From Myxococcota bacterium (lineage in GTDB: Bacteria > Myxococcota_A > UBA9160 > UBA4427), in contig JANQEL010000100.1 of the NCBI GenBank assembly GCA_028278345.1, forward strand, positions 36,951-100,950: a stretch of 64,000 nucleotides of DNA, written 5' to 3'. The position numbers and the translations under genes are program-made. Below the pieces are notes generated by a model. It did no database searches. It was not told the DNA's origin and saw nothing but the letters and a program-made list of their open reading frames with translations. This document shows, piece after piece, positions 42,756 to 52,194 of the stretch. The stretch's first letter is position 1; every line of letters begins with the position of its first letter.

Positions 42756-44162
42756 ATGGCCCTTGAACTTGAACAAGCCACAGGCAAGCGATGCCCCATC
42801 TGCGAATCCCCCCTTGATCAGCAACGGTACGTCGAGGTGGAAACCAAGATCCGTAGCCGCGAGAAGCGAAAGCTCGAGGACCAGCGCCGCGAGTTGGAAG
42901 ACCAGTTTCGGCGAGATGCTGAAGAGCAACGGAAGGTGGTTGAGGAGAAGGCCGGCGAACGAGCCCAGCGTCAGATCAGCGAGGCGACCGACAAGACGCG
43001 CCGCGAGATGGAGAAGAAGCAGGCGGAAGCCCTGGAGAAACTAAGCACCGAAGAAAGCCGCAAGCATGCCACTCTGCTTGCCCAGGTCGAGAAGCTAAAG
43101 CGGTCAGCCAACGACAGCACGAGTAAGCTGAAAACCGCCCAAGCCGAGCGCGCAGAGGCGATCAAGAAGGCCGAAGAAGCAGCTCGGGATTCGGCTGCTC
43201 GGATCGCTCGAGCGGTCGAAACTGCGACAGCAAAACTCCAGTCCGAGCACGTAGAGGAACTTGCCAAGAAAGCAGCTCTACTCAAGTCGAGTGAAGAGCA
43301 AGTAACGAACGCTGCGAAAGAACGCGACGCGGCCATCGCGCACAACGCAAAGGTCGCAGCAGAGGCAGAGATCGCGAAGAAAGAGGCGGTAGAGGCGGCC
43401 TCGAATCAAGTTCGAACTGCACTGGAGAAAGATCGCGATGAGGCGCTTCTGAAGCAGCATGCCGAGTTCACTCGGAAGCAGGAAGCGCTCCAGAAGAAGT
43501 TCAGCGAGGTTCAACGAAAGCTGGATGAGAAGACTGCAAACGAACTTGGTGACGGCGCAGAAATCGACCTCTATGACTCGCTGCGGGACCAGTTTCCCGA
43601 GGACGAGATCACTCGCGTGAAGAAGGGCGAGCGCGGGGCTGACATCAAGATTTCAGTCCGGCACAAGGGAGAAGTAGCCGGTGTAGTTCTCATCGACAGC
43701 AAGAACCGCAAGTCGTGGCAGTCGAATTTCGCGACGAAGCTTCGAGAGGATCAAGTTGAAGCGGATGCGGACTACGCGATCCTGTCTACAACCGTCTTCC
43801 CCAAGAACAAGCGACAACTCTCGATCGAATCCGATGTGATCGTCGCCAGCCCTGGGCGTGTTTCCGAAATCGTCCAGATTGTTCGTTCGGCTCTTGTCAA
43901 GCTCCATGTGCTGGGCCTCAGCAGGGAGCGTCGTGCCGAGAAGCGTGAGGCTCTCTACGAGTACATCACCTCGGAAAACTTTCGACTAAAACTCGGTGAG
44001 ATGGAACGCTTGACCGAACAGCTCCTAGAACTCGACGTGCGCGAACTGCGGCAGCACCAGAGCGTCTGGAAGAAGCGAGGCACCATGCTCAAGAAGCAGC
44101 AGCATGCTGTTCACGGAATCGATGTCGACGTCTCAGCAATCGTCCAGGGCGAACGGGAATAG
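42756..44162 (+). CDS. DUF2130-family coiled-coil protein with restriction-nuclease-like domain
   Basis: A 468-residue protein from ATG 42756 (GGAGG 6 nt before). A Cys13-x2-Cys16 pair (KRCPICESPL) opens it, followed by about 240 residues of Lys/Glu/Ala heptads forming a long coiled coil. The C-terminal block from about residue 275 (AEIDLYDSLRDQFPEDEITRVKKGERGADIKISV, LIDSKNRKSWQSNFATKLREDQ) is the DUF2130 core. Asp296 and Asp314-Ser-Lys316 lie where PD-(D/E)xK nucleases have their metal and Lys residues. It probably cleaves or senses nucleic acid. It leads a three-gene unit behind a serine recombinase, and the local sequence looks less GC-rich than its surroundings. Confidence 0.82.
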   Translation: MALELEQATGKRCPICESPLDQQRYVEVETKIRSREKRKLEDQRRELEDQFRRDAEEQRKVVEEKAGERAQRQISEATDKTRREMEKKQAEALEKLSTEESRKHATLLAQVEKLKRSANDSTSKLKTAQAERAEAIKKAEEAARDSAARIARAVETATAKLQSEHVEELAKKAALLKSSEEQVTNAAKERDAAIAHNAKVAAEAEIAKKEAVEAASNQVRTALEKDRDEALLKQHAEFTRKQEALQKKFSEVQRKLDEKTANELGDGAEIDLYDSLRDQFPEDEITRVKKGERGADIKISVRHKGEVAGVVLIDSKNRKSWQSNFATKLREDQVEADADYAILSTTVFPKNKRQLSIESDVIVASPGRVSEIVQIVRSALVKLHVLGLSRERRAEKREALYEYITSENFRLKLGEMERLTEQLLELDVRELRQHQSVWKKRGTMLKKQQHAVHGIDVDVSAIVQGERE

Positions 44163-44169
44163 CGGACTC

Positions 44170-45156
44170 ATGGGAAACCAAACCGCCCACAAGATTCCCG
44201 ATGATCCGGGCGTCGTGCAGCCATCGGACGACAGCGAGATCAATTGGCAGGAGCGTCGCCTCGGACGGACTCTCCTAAAGACCTACCGCACGACCCTGGA
44301 TTTGTACGACATCCTGCCCAACGATAATCAGCCGCGCATCACACCCAAGGAGGATCTAGAGCTACAGCGTCAGATCGAGGCGAACGAGGGGATCTTCGAA
44401 CCCCTGCTTCTCGAACCACATCCGGAACACAGTGGCAAGTATCGGATCGTTGACGGGGATCGCCGTTGGACGAACTCGAAGATTCTTGTCGAGGTTCAGA
44501 AGAAAGACCAATTCCGTTCGATCCCAGTCGAGATCACCAATCGCGTACTAGAGGACGACGAACGGTTGCGGGTTTGGGTCTACATTCATCGCCAGAGAAA
44601 GGAGTGGGATAGGAAAGAAAAGGAAGGTGTCGCCTACCGGCTCGTTGATCTGGTGGGCCGGGCTAGCGCAGCCAATATCCTCGGTATCACGGTTCGTGCC
44701 CTTGATAAGCTCGTAGAAATCTACCAGCTCTCAGAGAAGCTCGGAGACGTCAAGGATCCAGGAGCATCTATTACTTGGGCCCGCGAGATCAAGAATCTCA
44801 ACAAGAAACTCGTGACACCTACGATCCTCGACGCAATCGTAAAGAAGGTGAACGAGGAGAAGATTACCAATTCGAAGGACATCCGAGAACTTCGCAAGAT
44901 TCTCCGCGACCCGGTGGCCAAGGCCGAATTCCTCAGTGATGAGTCCACGATCAAGTCCTCCCTAGAGAAAGCAGCGCCGAGTACCCCCGACAAGCCTGAA
45001 GGACTCGCAGGCGAAGTATCGGCGCTAGTCGATTCCATTAGACGTCATTCATGGACAACGCTTGCGGAGCTCAAGGGCGACAAAGCCACTCTTAGCAAGA
45101 TTGAAGAAGCTGAGAAGACTCTGAGCGAGTTGCGAAAGCAGCTCGAACGCGACTGA
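44170..45156 (+). CDS. ParB/Spo0J-like nuclease-domain protein
   Basis: A 328-residue protein starting ATG 44170, 7 nt after the DUF2130 stop. The ParB N-terminal fold is visible in LYDILPNDNQPRITPKEDLE, FEPLLLEPHPEHSGKYRIVDGDRRWTNSKIL and IPVEITNRVLEDDERLRVWVYIHRQR. The GDRRW segment corresponds to the GxRR CTP-binding box of ParB proteins. A helix-turn-helix-like region follows (ASAANILGITVRALDKLVEIYQL), then a charged C-terminus. True chromosome-partition ParB proteins sit beside ParA, which is absent, so it is more likely a CTP- or DNA-dependent switch of this cassette. Confidence 0.8.
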   Translation: MGNQTAHKIPDDPGVVQPSDDSEINWQERRLGRTLLKTYRTTLDLYDILPNDNQPRITPKEDLELQRQIEANEGIFEPLLLEPHPEHSGKYRIVDGDRRWTNSKILVEVQKKDQFRSIPVEITNRVLEDDERLRVWVYIHRQRKEWDRKEKEGVAYRLVDLVGRASAANILGITVRALDKLVEIYQLSEKLGDVKDPGASITWAREIKNLNKKLVTPTILDAIVKKVNEEKITNSKDIRELRKILRDPVAKAEFLSDESTIKSSLEKAAPSTPDKPEGLAGEVSALVDSIRRHSWTTLAELKGDKATLSKIEEAEKTLSELRKQLERD

Positions 45157-45193
45157 TCTACACCAGGCCATCACGGAGGCGCTGGAGATATAG

Positions 45194-46186
45194 ATGCCTC
45201 ACCTAACCCGCTCTGTCCGGTTGTTGCGAAAGGCTGAGGCTGCGCTTCTCGCCGCGATTGAGATTTACAACAAGCCGGATTTCAAGTATCGCGAGGAGTC
45301 GTTCGCGATTCTGACACTTAATGCCTGGGAGTTGCTCCTAAAGGCGAAACTCGTTGAGGACAACGACAACGATCCCCGCTGTCTCTACGTGCGCGAGCCT
45401 CGGACGACGGCTCGGGGCACGCAGTCGTTGAAGCTATACATCCGCAGAAACCGAAGTGGTAATCCACACACGCTGTCGATTGGACGAACCATGGTGGCAC
45501 TTGATGCGACAGCTGCCTCGCGACTGTCGCCGCAAGTGAAGGCCAACCTCGATGGATTGATCGAGGTGCGCGACAACGCAATTCACTACTTCAATGCAAG
45601 TCCGCAACTTTCAAAGCAGGTCCTTGAACTCGGCACTGCCGCGGTAAAGAACTTCATAGAGCTGGCGCGTCGATGGTTCAATCACGACCTGAGTCGGTAC
45701 AGTCTGTACCTAATGCCCGTAGGATTCGTGTCCGCTCCAGCTACGTTGTCTGCGCTTCCGGCTACACCAGATGAAGGGAAGCTCGTCGGCTATCTGGCCC
45801 AAGTAGTTCGCGAAGCGAAACCGGCGTCTGATGACGACTTCAGTGTGTCGCTGGAGGTCAATCTCTCATTCAAGCGCTCCGCTCCAGACGCGGCTGCGGC
45901 ACTTGCCATCACCACGGATCCCAACGCGCCCAAGGTGACTCTCAGTGAAGAAGACATCCGAAAGAGGTATCCGTGGGACTACAACGAACTGGTCCGGAAG
46001 CTTCGAACTCGCTTCTCTGACTTCAAGCTTACGAAGAAATTTCACGACATCCGACGCCCACTACTCGATGATCCGAAGTTCGTTAGAACCCGCCTGCTCG
46101 ACCCGGGTAATCCAAGAAGCAGCCACAAGGATTTCTACAATCCGAACATCCTGAGAGAGTTCGACCGTCACTACACACGAAAGTAG
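45194..46186 (+). CDS. DUF3644 protein, predicted HEPN-like RNase
   Basis: A 330-residue protein with a GGAG ribosome site. The N-terminal half reads LLRKAEAALLAAIEIYNKPDFKYREESFAILTLNAWELLLKAKL and then LDGLIEVRDNAIHYFN, the DUF3644 pattern. Arg126-DNAI-His131 is an R-x4-H motif inside a helical bundle, the active site of HEPN ribonucleases used as toxins and defence effectors. The C-terminal part (DDFSVSLEVNLSFKRSAPDAAAAL and beyond) is of unknown fold. As third gene of the DUF2130 and ParB-like unit it would be the effector. DUF3644 has been noted near restriction systems; the RNase role is inference from the motif. Confidence 0.8.
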   Translation: MPHLTRSVRLLRKAEAALLAAIEIYNKPDFKYREESFAILTLNAWELLLKAKLVEDNDNDPRCLYVREPRTTARGTQSLKLYIRRNRSGNPHTLSIGRTMVALDATAASRLSPQVKANLDGLIEVRDNAIHYFNASPQLSKQVLELGTAAVKNFIELARRWFNHDLSRYSLYLMPVGFVSAPATLSALPATPDEGKLVGYLAQVVREAKPASDDDFSVSLEVNLSFKRSAPDAAAALAITTDPNAPKVTLSEEDIRKRYPWDYNELVRKLRTRFSDFKLTKKFHDIRRPLLDDPKFVRTRLLDPGNPRSSHKDFYNPNILREFDRHYTRK

Positions 46187-46217
46187 CCGAGCTGCCCAAG
46201 TCCGTGAGCCCTTTGGG

Positions 46218-47126
46218 TTAGCATCCGTCAGATAGCTCGACCTTCAGGAACGCCAACCCCCTCTCCCAACTACCGGAAGCGTCCTGGTACGGCAGAACAC
46301 CTCGAAACACATAGAAGCCGGGATCCAGAGACTGTCCCTTGACGTAGATCTTTCCCGGCTCAGTGATCATCACTCGGATCGAGAGTTCAACCAGCTCATC
46401 GTCGATGAACTCCGAAAAGTCGTAGTACACACCCAGGTCGTTCTGGTGGCTGAATTTGAACTTTCGATCCCACCGCTCGCAAGCGGACCGATTCGTCTCA
46501 GGGCACCCGACGACCTTGTCAACGTGATCTTCGAGACCTCCCTCGCGAAGCCCGCTGACCAATAGACCCACCAGTGTGTTGGAGTATCCGCCGTATCCGG
46601 ACCGCTTAGCTCTCGCGTCAAGCTGCTCGACTTCGCTCAAACCCTCGCAAGGTTTCGGTGCCGGAAGCTCGGTCTCGAAGGGGTTCGCCCGAGGGCTCGA
46701 CTCTCCAGGCTTCTTCTCGGCCACAGCCGCTGCCGCCGCAGCTTTCGCCCGCTTCGCCTTCTCATACCTCGCGATTCGTTCTCGTCCTTCCTCAAGCTCA
46801 GCTCTGCGCAGACTCTCGCGGTGAGCAACGAGCATCGCAAGTCGCCCCTCGTAGGTTTCCAGGCTCGGCTCGGGAGCCGCTACTTCGCCAATCTTTGAAT
46901 AGGCCGAGGGATCACATTGACTCACCGTCTGAAGCAAGCGGTTTGCCTCCTCCACACTGAAGTCAGCCGAAACGACGTGCTTCTTGAAGATGTCCGCCTT
47001 GGCCTGACATTCTTGCTGCCGAGCGTCTTGCTCGCTTGAGCCGCAACCAGCGATAGCAACAACACCTGCGACGAAGACTACGAACCCGTGGAGGGACACC
47101 GGAATCGATTTCGGCCCGAGGCTCAC
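46218..47126 (-). CDS. Predicted lipoprotein
   Basis: A 302-residue protein from GTG 47126 (a second GTG at 47096 is possible). A hydrophobic stretch ending in VVAIAGCGSSEQDA is a lipobox, with Cys as the lipidated residue after cleavage. The mature part has an Ala/Lys-rich helix (RYEKAKRAKAAAAAAVAEKK), a Cys-containing middle (CEGLSEVEQLDARA, VVGCPETNRSACERW) and a beta-rich C-terminus ending EVLSDGC-like (KVELSDGC). No family was recognised. It converges on the DUF3644 gene and may be ordinary chromosome outside the island. Confidence 0.65.
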   Translation of the reverse strand: MSLGPKSIPVSLHGFVVFVAGVVAIAGCGSSEQDARQQECQAKADIFKKHVVSADFSVEEANRLLQTVSQCDPSAYSKIGEVAAPEPSLETYEGRLAMLVAHRESLRRAELEEGRERIARYEKAKRAKAAAAAAVAEKKPGESSPRANPFETELPAPKPCEGLSEVEQLDARAKRSGYGGYSNTLVGLLVSGLREGGLEDHVDKVVGCPETNRSACERWDRKFKFSHQNDLGVYYDFSEFIDDELVELSIRVMITEPGKIYVKGQSLDPGFYVFRGVLPYQDASGSWERGLAFLKVELSDGC

Positions 47127-47402
47127 TATTCCGGGAGCCGAAGCACCGGTGTCTTCACCCGACCAGTGGTTGTCGCGGCGGATGGGTGATCGCTGATCGA
47201 GGAAGGTCGGTGTTCGTAGCTTCCGCCGAACCGAATCAAGTTTGCCAACTGCGCGTACCAGCGGAATTTCGAATCTCGCGGATCGTTTCGACGCGCTCTG
47301 CAGCGAAGTCGCTCTGCCGGTCACTCGCCACCCCCTTCAAGTAGCGCGGTGACGAATGGCGATTCGTCGATCGCGATTCCCACCGTCTTCTCAACCGTAC
47401 CA

Positions 47403-47430
47403 TCGAATATTCTACAATCGAATATTCGAT
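47403..47430. promoter_or_regulatory. Tandem palindromic operators of the Xre regulator
   Basis: ATCGAATATTCGAT at 47417-47430 is a perfect 14-bp palindrome, and a second copy lacking its last bases (TCGAATATTC) lies at 47403-47412, 15 bp apart. Both are 29-56 nt before the start of the Xre gene, as expected for an autorepressor. Confidence 0.7.
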
Positions 47431-47458
47431 CAGGGCTCGCACCTTTCGTGGCGTGCCC

Positions 47459-47677
47459 ATGGAGTCAACTCGTACGCCGCCTTACCGGCGGTTTCTGATC
47501 CGCCTCAAGGCCGCCCGAACCGAGGCGGGCCTTACGCAGGTCCAAGTAGCCAAGCGCCTGCGCCGAACTCAGGCTTTTGTCTCAAAGTCGGAGAGTGGAG
47601 ACCGCCGCGTCGACGTGATCGAGTTGAGGGCCTTTGCTCGGCTATACCGAAAGCCGCTCGACTACTTCCTCGAGTAG
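47459..47677 (+). CDS. Xre-family helix-turn-helix regulator
   Basis: A 72-residue single-domain protein. FLIRLKAARTEAGLTQVQVAKRLRRTQAFVSKSESGDRRVDVIELRAFARLY spans the five-helix HTH_3 fold with recognition helix TQAFVSKSESG. ATG 47459 and GTG 47453 are both possible. It is an orphan with its own tandem palindromic operator upstream; such small Xre proteins act as phage-type repressors or antitoxins. No toxin gene overlaps it. The gene lies between the lipoprotein and the tRNA-Ser cluster. Confidence 0.85.
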   Translation: MESTRTPPYRRFLIRLKAARTEAGLTQVQVAKRLRRTQAFVSKSESGDRRVDVIELRAFARLYRKPLDYFLE

Positions 47678-47852
47678 GATCGGCCGGTGGTTCAAGTTCG
47701 CGGTATGGATCGCGCTGTTGCGTATGGACTTTCGCGCGAATCAAAGGCGAAACCGAACCGGCCCACTCGGCTGCGGAGAAAAGCGCGGCGTGCGCCGTCA
47801 CATGCGGCCGAAATCTCCGTCTCCGGTTCGGATACTCCACGGCGCAGCCGCC

Positions 47853-47935
47853 AACACCCCGCGGAATCGCGGCCTTTTCTCGACCCGATATCGAGTGTCA
47901 GGCCAAAGTCTCTGCAACGAGAGACTTGGTGGCGG
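47853..47935. repeat. Dispersed intergenic repeat, tRNA-adjacent copy
   Basis: It aligns without gaps over 83 nt to 15769-15851 and runs into the 3' end of the tRNA-Ser(GGA) gene. Its internal inverted repeat is the terminator candidate at 47906-47927. Confidence 0.55.
47906..47927 (-). terminator. Hairpin after the tRNA-Ser cluster
   Basis: AAGTCTCT and AGAGACTT form a perfect 8-bp stem with a 6-base loop, 6 nt beyond the 3' end of tRNA-Ser(GGA) in the direction of tRNA transcription. Only TT follows, so efficiency is uncertain. Confidence 0.5.
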
Positions 47936-48017
47936 AGAGAGTGGGATTCGAACCCACGGTACGTTGCCGTACACACGCTTTCCAAGCGTGCGCCTTAAGC
48001 CACTCGGCCATCTCTCC
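47933..48017 (-). tRNA. tRNA-Ser (anticodon GGA)
   Basis: The minus strand folds as a complete class II tRNA. The acceptor GGAGAGA/TCTCTCC has discriminator G, and the anticodon stem CACGC/GCGTG has loop TTGGAAA (anticodon GGA, reads UCC/UCU). A long variable arm and a T arm GTGGG-TTCGAAT-CCCAC complete it. CCA is not encoded. The long variable arm and G73 are serine identity features recognised by SerRS, encoded at 52195. Confidence 0.97.
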
Positions 48018-48076
48018 GCGTAGGGGTCGCGCTCACGACCCGCCGCGCTTCCTTCTATCTACCTACACCGCAGCAA

Positions 48077-48495
<419 letters not shown>

Positions 48496-48512
48496 GCCCG
48501 CTGGTAGATTGG

Positions 48513-48599
48513 CGGAGAGGGAGGGATTCGAACCCTCGAGGGACGTGAGTCCCTGCCGGTTTTCAAGACCGGTGCATTCAACCGCTCTGCCACCTCTCC
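48513..48599 (-). tRNA. tRNA-Ser (anticodon TGA)
   Basis: Minus-strand class II tRNA. The acceptor GGAGAGG/CCTCTCC has discriminator G, the anticodon stem CCGGT/ACCGG has loop CTTGAAA (anticodon TGA, reads UCA/UCG), and a long variable arm and T arm GAGGG-TTCGAAT-CCCTC follow. This is not tRNA-Sec, whose anticodon is TCA. It is the first transcribed of the three tandem tRNA-Ser genes. Confidence 0.97.
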
Positions 48600-49042
48600 G
48601 CGGGCAAGCAGGCAAATCAAACGGGTACCACGCATGGTGGCCTGTTCGCACCCGGCCGGTCTCAGGCCATCGGCGCCTCACCGCCCCCGTGCCCTGTGGC
48701 AAACGGTCGCCATCCGTGGTCCCGAAAGCCGCCGATCCCAAGCGTCGCGCCGTCGACCCACTGTGCCCCTATCCGCATACGCGCTGCACATCGCCACCCA
48801 AACCGACCACCTCGGCACCACGAACGTGCGGATTCGTTTCGTCGACGAAGCCCGTTGCGAGGCGATGAAACCGAATCGCTGAACGGTCGTTTTCCGGTGT
48901 CGACACTCCGATGTGACACACCGCGACCTTCATTGTTGCTCCCCGATCGCACAGCTAGCCTGAACCCATTCCGCCGTGCTTCTTGTATTGAGTATTCGCG
49001 GCGGCGGCCTGTGGACCCGAGTCCTCAGAACGTGTTGCCCCC
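48600..49042. other. Intergenic region upstream of the MalT/SARP-like gene, no gene seen
   Basis: This holds the presumed divergent promoters of the tRNA-Ser cluster (leftward) and the large regulator (rightward). No open frame with a motif or ribosome site was found, and no clear sigma-70 boxes could be picked by eye. Confidence 0.5.
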
Positions 49043-52000
49043 ATGCCGACCACTTCCCCCGCTCATCCTGGATCGACCTTGCCTCGGCGCGACTCCCGAG
49101 CTTGGCTCGAACGCCCGCAGCTCCAGGACACCCTCGACGGTCGCTTCGAGCGACGCTTGACGGTGTTGTGCGCGGGCGCGGGTTTCGGCAAGACGACGAC
49201 ACTGCTTCAAGCGATCGATAAGAATCGCCACGATCCCTACGGCATTGATCTCTATCTCGGTTGCCGGGCGATCGATGATCGCGAAGCCGAGTTCGCTGCA
49301 GCCCTTCGTCGCACGACGGGAGCCGACCCGGCGAAGCCCGACACGGTGCGCGCGGTGTGCGACGCATTCTGGAAACTCAGTCCCGAAGAAGTCGTGCTTC
49401 ACGTCGACGACGTTCATCATCTCTCGCAGGACGGCGAAGCCGCTGCACTGCTCGCACGCCTGGTCGATACGCTTCCGGAGAACGGGCACCTGGTACTCGC
49501 CAGTCGACGGGCGCCGCCCTTCAATACGGCGCGCCTCGAAGCCAACGGTGACGCGGTCTTCCTCCACGAATCGGATTTCGTCTTCTCGGGCGAAGAGCAG
49601 ACGGCCTTTCTCGCCATGCGTTCGAGTGGGCTCGAAAACGGCGCGGCCGCCGAGCTCGGCGGTTGGCCCGCACTGCTCGAGCTCGCCGCCCGCTCGGGAA
49701 GCCACCGCGTCGGCGACTACCTCTGGGAAGAGATCGTCGAATCGCTGCCGCCGCGAAGGCGCCGCGACCTCGCGCGCCTGGTCCACCTCGACTGGTTCGA
49801 CCGCAAGCGCGTCGAGGCCTTCTGCGGTGAGAGCCGCGAACTCGAGGACTTCCTCGGCGACCTCCCGCTCTCGCGCGTCGACGACGAAGGCCGCATGGTG
49901 CTGCACGCACTGTGGAGTCAGGCGCTCGCCGAAGTCGATGACGAGTGGAGCGCTGTCGACCTGCGCTGTGCGCTCGAATCCCTGGTCGATGAGCTCGCCT
50001 ATCGCGAGGCGCTCTCGCTCTCGATCGCGCGAGCCGGTGCGGAGCAGACCCACTGGCTGCTCGAACGACTCGCCGGAAGCGACGCCTCCGAGATCCCCAC
50101 CGAACGGCTCGAAACGCTTTCGTCGATGCTTCCGGCTGCCCTCGCCGAGACCCCTTGCGGGCGCCTCCTCGCCGGACGCCTTCGCATGCGTTCCGATCCG
50201 CGGGGTGCGCGACCCGATCTGCAGGCCGCGGCGAACGGCTTCCGCAAGAACGGCGAAGCCGAACTCGAAACCGCGGCCCTCGACCTGCTCGCCACCGTGG
50301 CTTTTGCGATGTTCGATGCCGATGGATTGCGCGAACTGGCGAGCCGCGCAGACGAAGTCGAGCTGCCGCGTGCGGTTGCCGTTGCTGCGCTGTGTCGTGC
50401 GACTTGCGCGGTCATCGAGCGTCGACCGTTCGAGGAAACCGCAGCGCACCTCGAAGCCGCACGCGCAACCAGTGTTCCGCTTGCGGGAAGCGACGCCACC
50501 ACCGCAGCCATCGGCGCACTCGACGCCGGGCTCCCCCATCGCGCCCTCGAAGAGATCGACCGCGCACTTCCCGTCGCCACCACCGCGAACACCGGCTTGT
50601 TGATCGCCAATCGATACGACGCGATGTGGTTTGGCGGACAGGTCGGTTGGGACCAACTCCGCCCCCTCGACGCGCGACCGGTGGCCTCGGTGAACGAGAT
50701 GCGCAACCAGGCCACGTCGGTGGGGGGCAACCTCGCGTTCATGAACGCCGTGCTCGATCGCGGTGACGCCGCACGGGAGCATCTCGCACGAGCGCTCACC
50801 TACCGCGAGTACGCGAACCGCGATGGACCGCAGGCTGCCATCGTCGGGCAGCTCGCGGTGCGGCTACTCGAAGGCGACGAGGAAGCGGCCCGTGTCGGCG
50901 TCGAAGCCGGAGTCGCCGAACTCTCGGCCGATCGATTGAACAACCGCCTGTGGAAGCGCGGCTACCCGATGGCGTATGTGGTTTCGCCGAAGCTCCGCTC
51001 GCTGTTCGATGCAGGGGAATGCGGTGGCGTCTTCCAACTCGGCCTCGACGCCGCGCGGGCGTTGGTTTCGTTCCGCGAGGAGGGCGATGTGGCTTTGGCG
51101 GCCGCCCTCGATTGGAAGGAAACCGCGGTGCTGCGCACCTTCTTCGTGCCCCACCTCATGCTCGAACTCGCCGTCGCGGCGATTGCAGGCGGCAACGCGG
51201 ATGCCGAGGAACTGGCCCACAAACTCGCCGAATCCCAACGCGATCCCCTTCGTGCGCTGGCAACCCACGCCAACCGAAAGGCCCGCGCCGTCGCGAAGCA
51301 ACTCCTGGCGAGCGTGCCCGAACGCCCCTCCGGCGAACTCCTGCTACGCGTGCTCGGCCCTCTCGATCTGGAACGCGACGGCGTCTCGGTCGACGACCCG
51401 ATCCTCCGTCGGGGCCGAGTGCGCGCCATGCTCCAATACCTGATCGAACATCCGGGCACCCCGCGCGAAACCGTCGGCGCGGCGCTCTGGCCCGAGTTCG
51501 ACGACGAGGCCATGCGCAACAACCTCCGCGTGAACCTGCGCCACGCCTCGAAGCTTCTCGAGCCGCATCGCAAGTCGGGCGAACCTTCCTTCTTTCTATC
51601 TACAGGCGGCGACGCCATCACCCTGCGCATCGGCGATGGACTCACCACCGATGCCCAGCGCTTCGAAGCGCTGCTCGACACCGCCGAACTCGCCGATGGC
51701 ACCGGGGATCCCCGTGCGACCCTCGCGAACATCGATCGCGCGATCGCGCTCTACCGCGGCGAATACCTCGAGGATGCCCCCGAGGCCACCTGGGCCGAGG
51801 GCGAGCGCACCCGCCTGCGCGCGCGCTTCATCCGCGCTGCGCTGCGTGCCGCCCAGCTGCGCCTCGGCATCGGCGAGTTCGACGCGGCGCGGGCGCTGGT
51901 CGCGCGGGTTCGCGAGGCCGACCCCTTCGAGGAGCACGCCATCCGCCTCGAGGCGCTGGCCTACATGCGCGAGGGCAACCGTTCGGCTGCGCGCAGCGTG

Positions 52001-52099
52001 CTCGCCGATGGGCTCGTGAGGCTGCACGAAGCGGGCATCCCGGCCGGCGAAGACGCGCTGCGTATGGCGCGCCGCCTCGGTGTGCAGATCCCCGCTTGA
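49043..52099 (+). CDS. MalT-like ATPase with C-terminal SARP/BTAD winged-helix domain
   Basis: A 1018-residue STAND-type regulator. The N-terminal NTPase has Walker A AGAGFGKTTT (about 44-53) and Walker B VVLHVDDVHHL (about 117-127). A long helical repeat region of about 600 residues follows. From about residue 765, LLLRVLGPLDLERDGVSVDD and GRVRAMLQYLIEHPGTPRETVGAALWPEFDDEAMRNNLRVNLRHASKLL form an OmpR/SARP-type winged helix. A BTAD-like helical domain (IALYRGEYLEDAPEATWAEGERTRLRARF) comes last. In typical MalT-type proteins the DNA-binding part is LuxR-like; the SARP-type end is found in large actinobacterial and myxobacterial regulators. Target genes are unknown; serS lies 95 nt downstream. 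Confidence 0.88.
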   Translation: MPTTSPAHPGSTLPRRDSRAWLERPQLQDTLDGRFERRLTVLCAGAGFGKTTTLLQAIDKNRHDPYGIDLYLGCRAIDDREAEFAAALRRTTGADPAKPDTVRAVCDAFWKLSPEEVVLHVDDVHHLSQDGEAAALLARLVDTLPENGHLVLASRRAPPFNTARLEANGDAVFLHESDFVFSGEEQTAFLAMRSSGLENGAAAELGGWPALLELAARSGSHRVGDYLWEEIVESLPPRRRRDLARLVHLDWFDRKRVEAFCGESRELEDFLGDLPLSRVDDEGRMVLHALWSQALAEVDDEWSAVDLRCALESLVDELAYREALSLSIARAGAEQTHWLLERLAGSDASEIPTERLETLSSMLPAALAETPCGRLLAGRLRMRSDPRGARPDLQAAANGFRKNGEAELETAALDLLATVAFAMFDADGLRELASRADEVELPRAVAVAALCRATCAVIERRPFEETAAHLEAARATSVPLAGSDATTAAIGALDAGLPHRALEEIDRALPVATTANTGLLIANRYDAMWFGGQVGWDQLRPLDARPVASVNEMRNQATSVGGNLAFMNAVLDRGDAAREHLARALTYREYANRDGPQAAIVGQLAVRLLEGDEEAARVGVEAGVAELSADRLNNRLWKRGYPMAYVVSPKLRSLFDAGECGGVFQLGLDAARALVSFREEGDVALAAALDWKETAVLRTFFVPHLMLELAVAAIAGGNADAEELAHKLAESQRDPLRALATHANRKARAVAKQLLASVPERPSGELLLRVLGPLDLERDGVSVDDPILRRGRVRAMLQYLIEHPGTPRETVGAALWPEFDDEAMRNNLRVNLRHASKLLEPHRKSGEPSFFLSTGGDAITLRIGDGLTTDAQRFEALLDTAELADGTGDPRATLANIDRAIALYRGEYLEDAPEATWAEGERTRLRARFIRAALRAAQLRLGIGEFDAARALVARVREADPFEEHAIRLEALAYMREGNRSAARSVLADGLVRLHEAGIPAGEDALRMARRLGVQIPA

Positions 52100-52194
52100 G
52101 CCCCGCCGCGCGCCCGTCCCCCGGTGAGCGGGCCCGACCCCCTGCGAATCGCTCGGTGGTTCGAAGGCACCCCCTGTGCTTCTCTTCCGCCACC

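Noticed and set aside
44170..45156. Chromosome-partition parB
   Set aside because: No parA neighbour and no parS-like sites seen; the context is an accessory cassette.
48513..48599. Possible selenocysteine tRNA next to selB
   Set aside because: The anticodon is TGA (serine UCA) and the acceptor/T-arm lengths are those of ordinary tRNA-Ser; Sec would have anticodon TCA.
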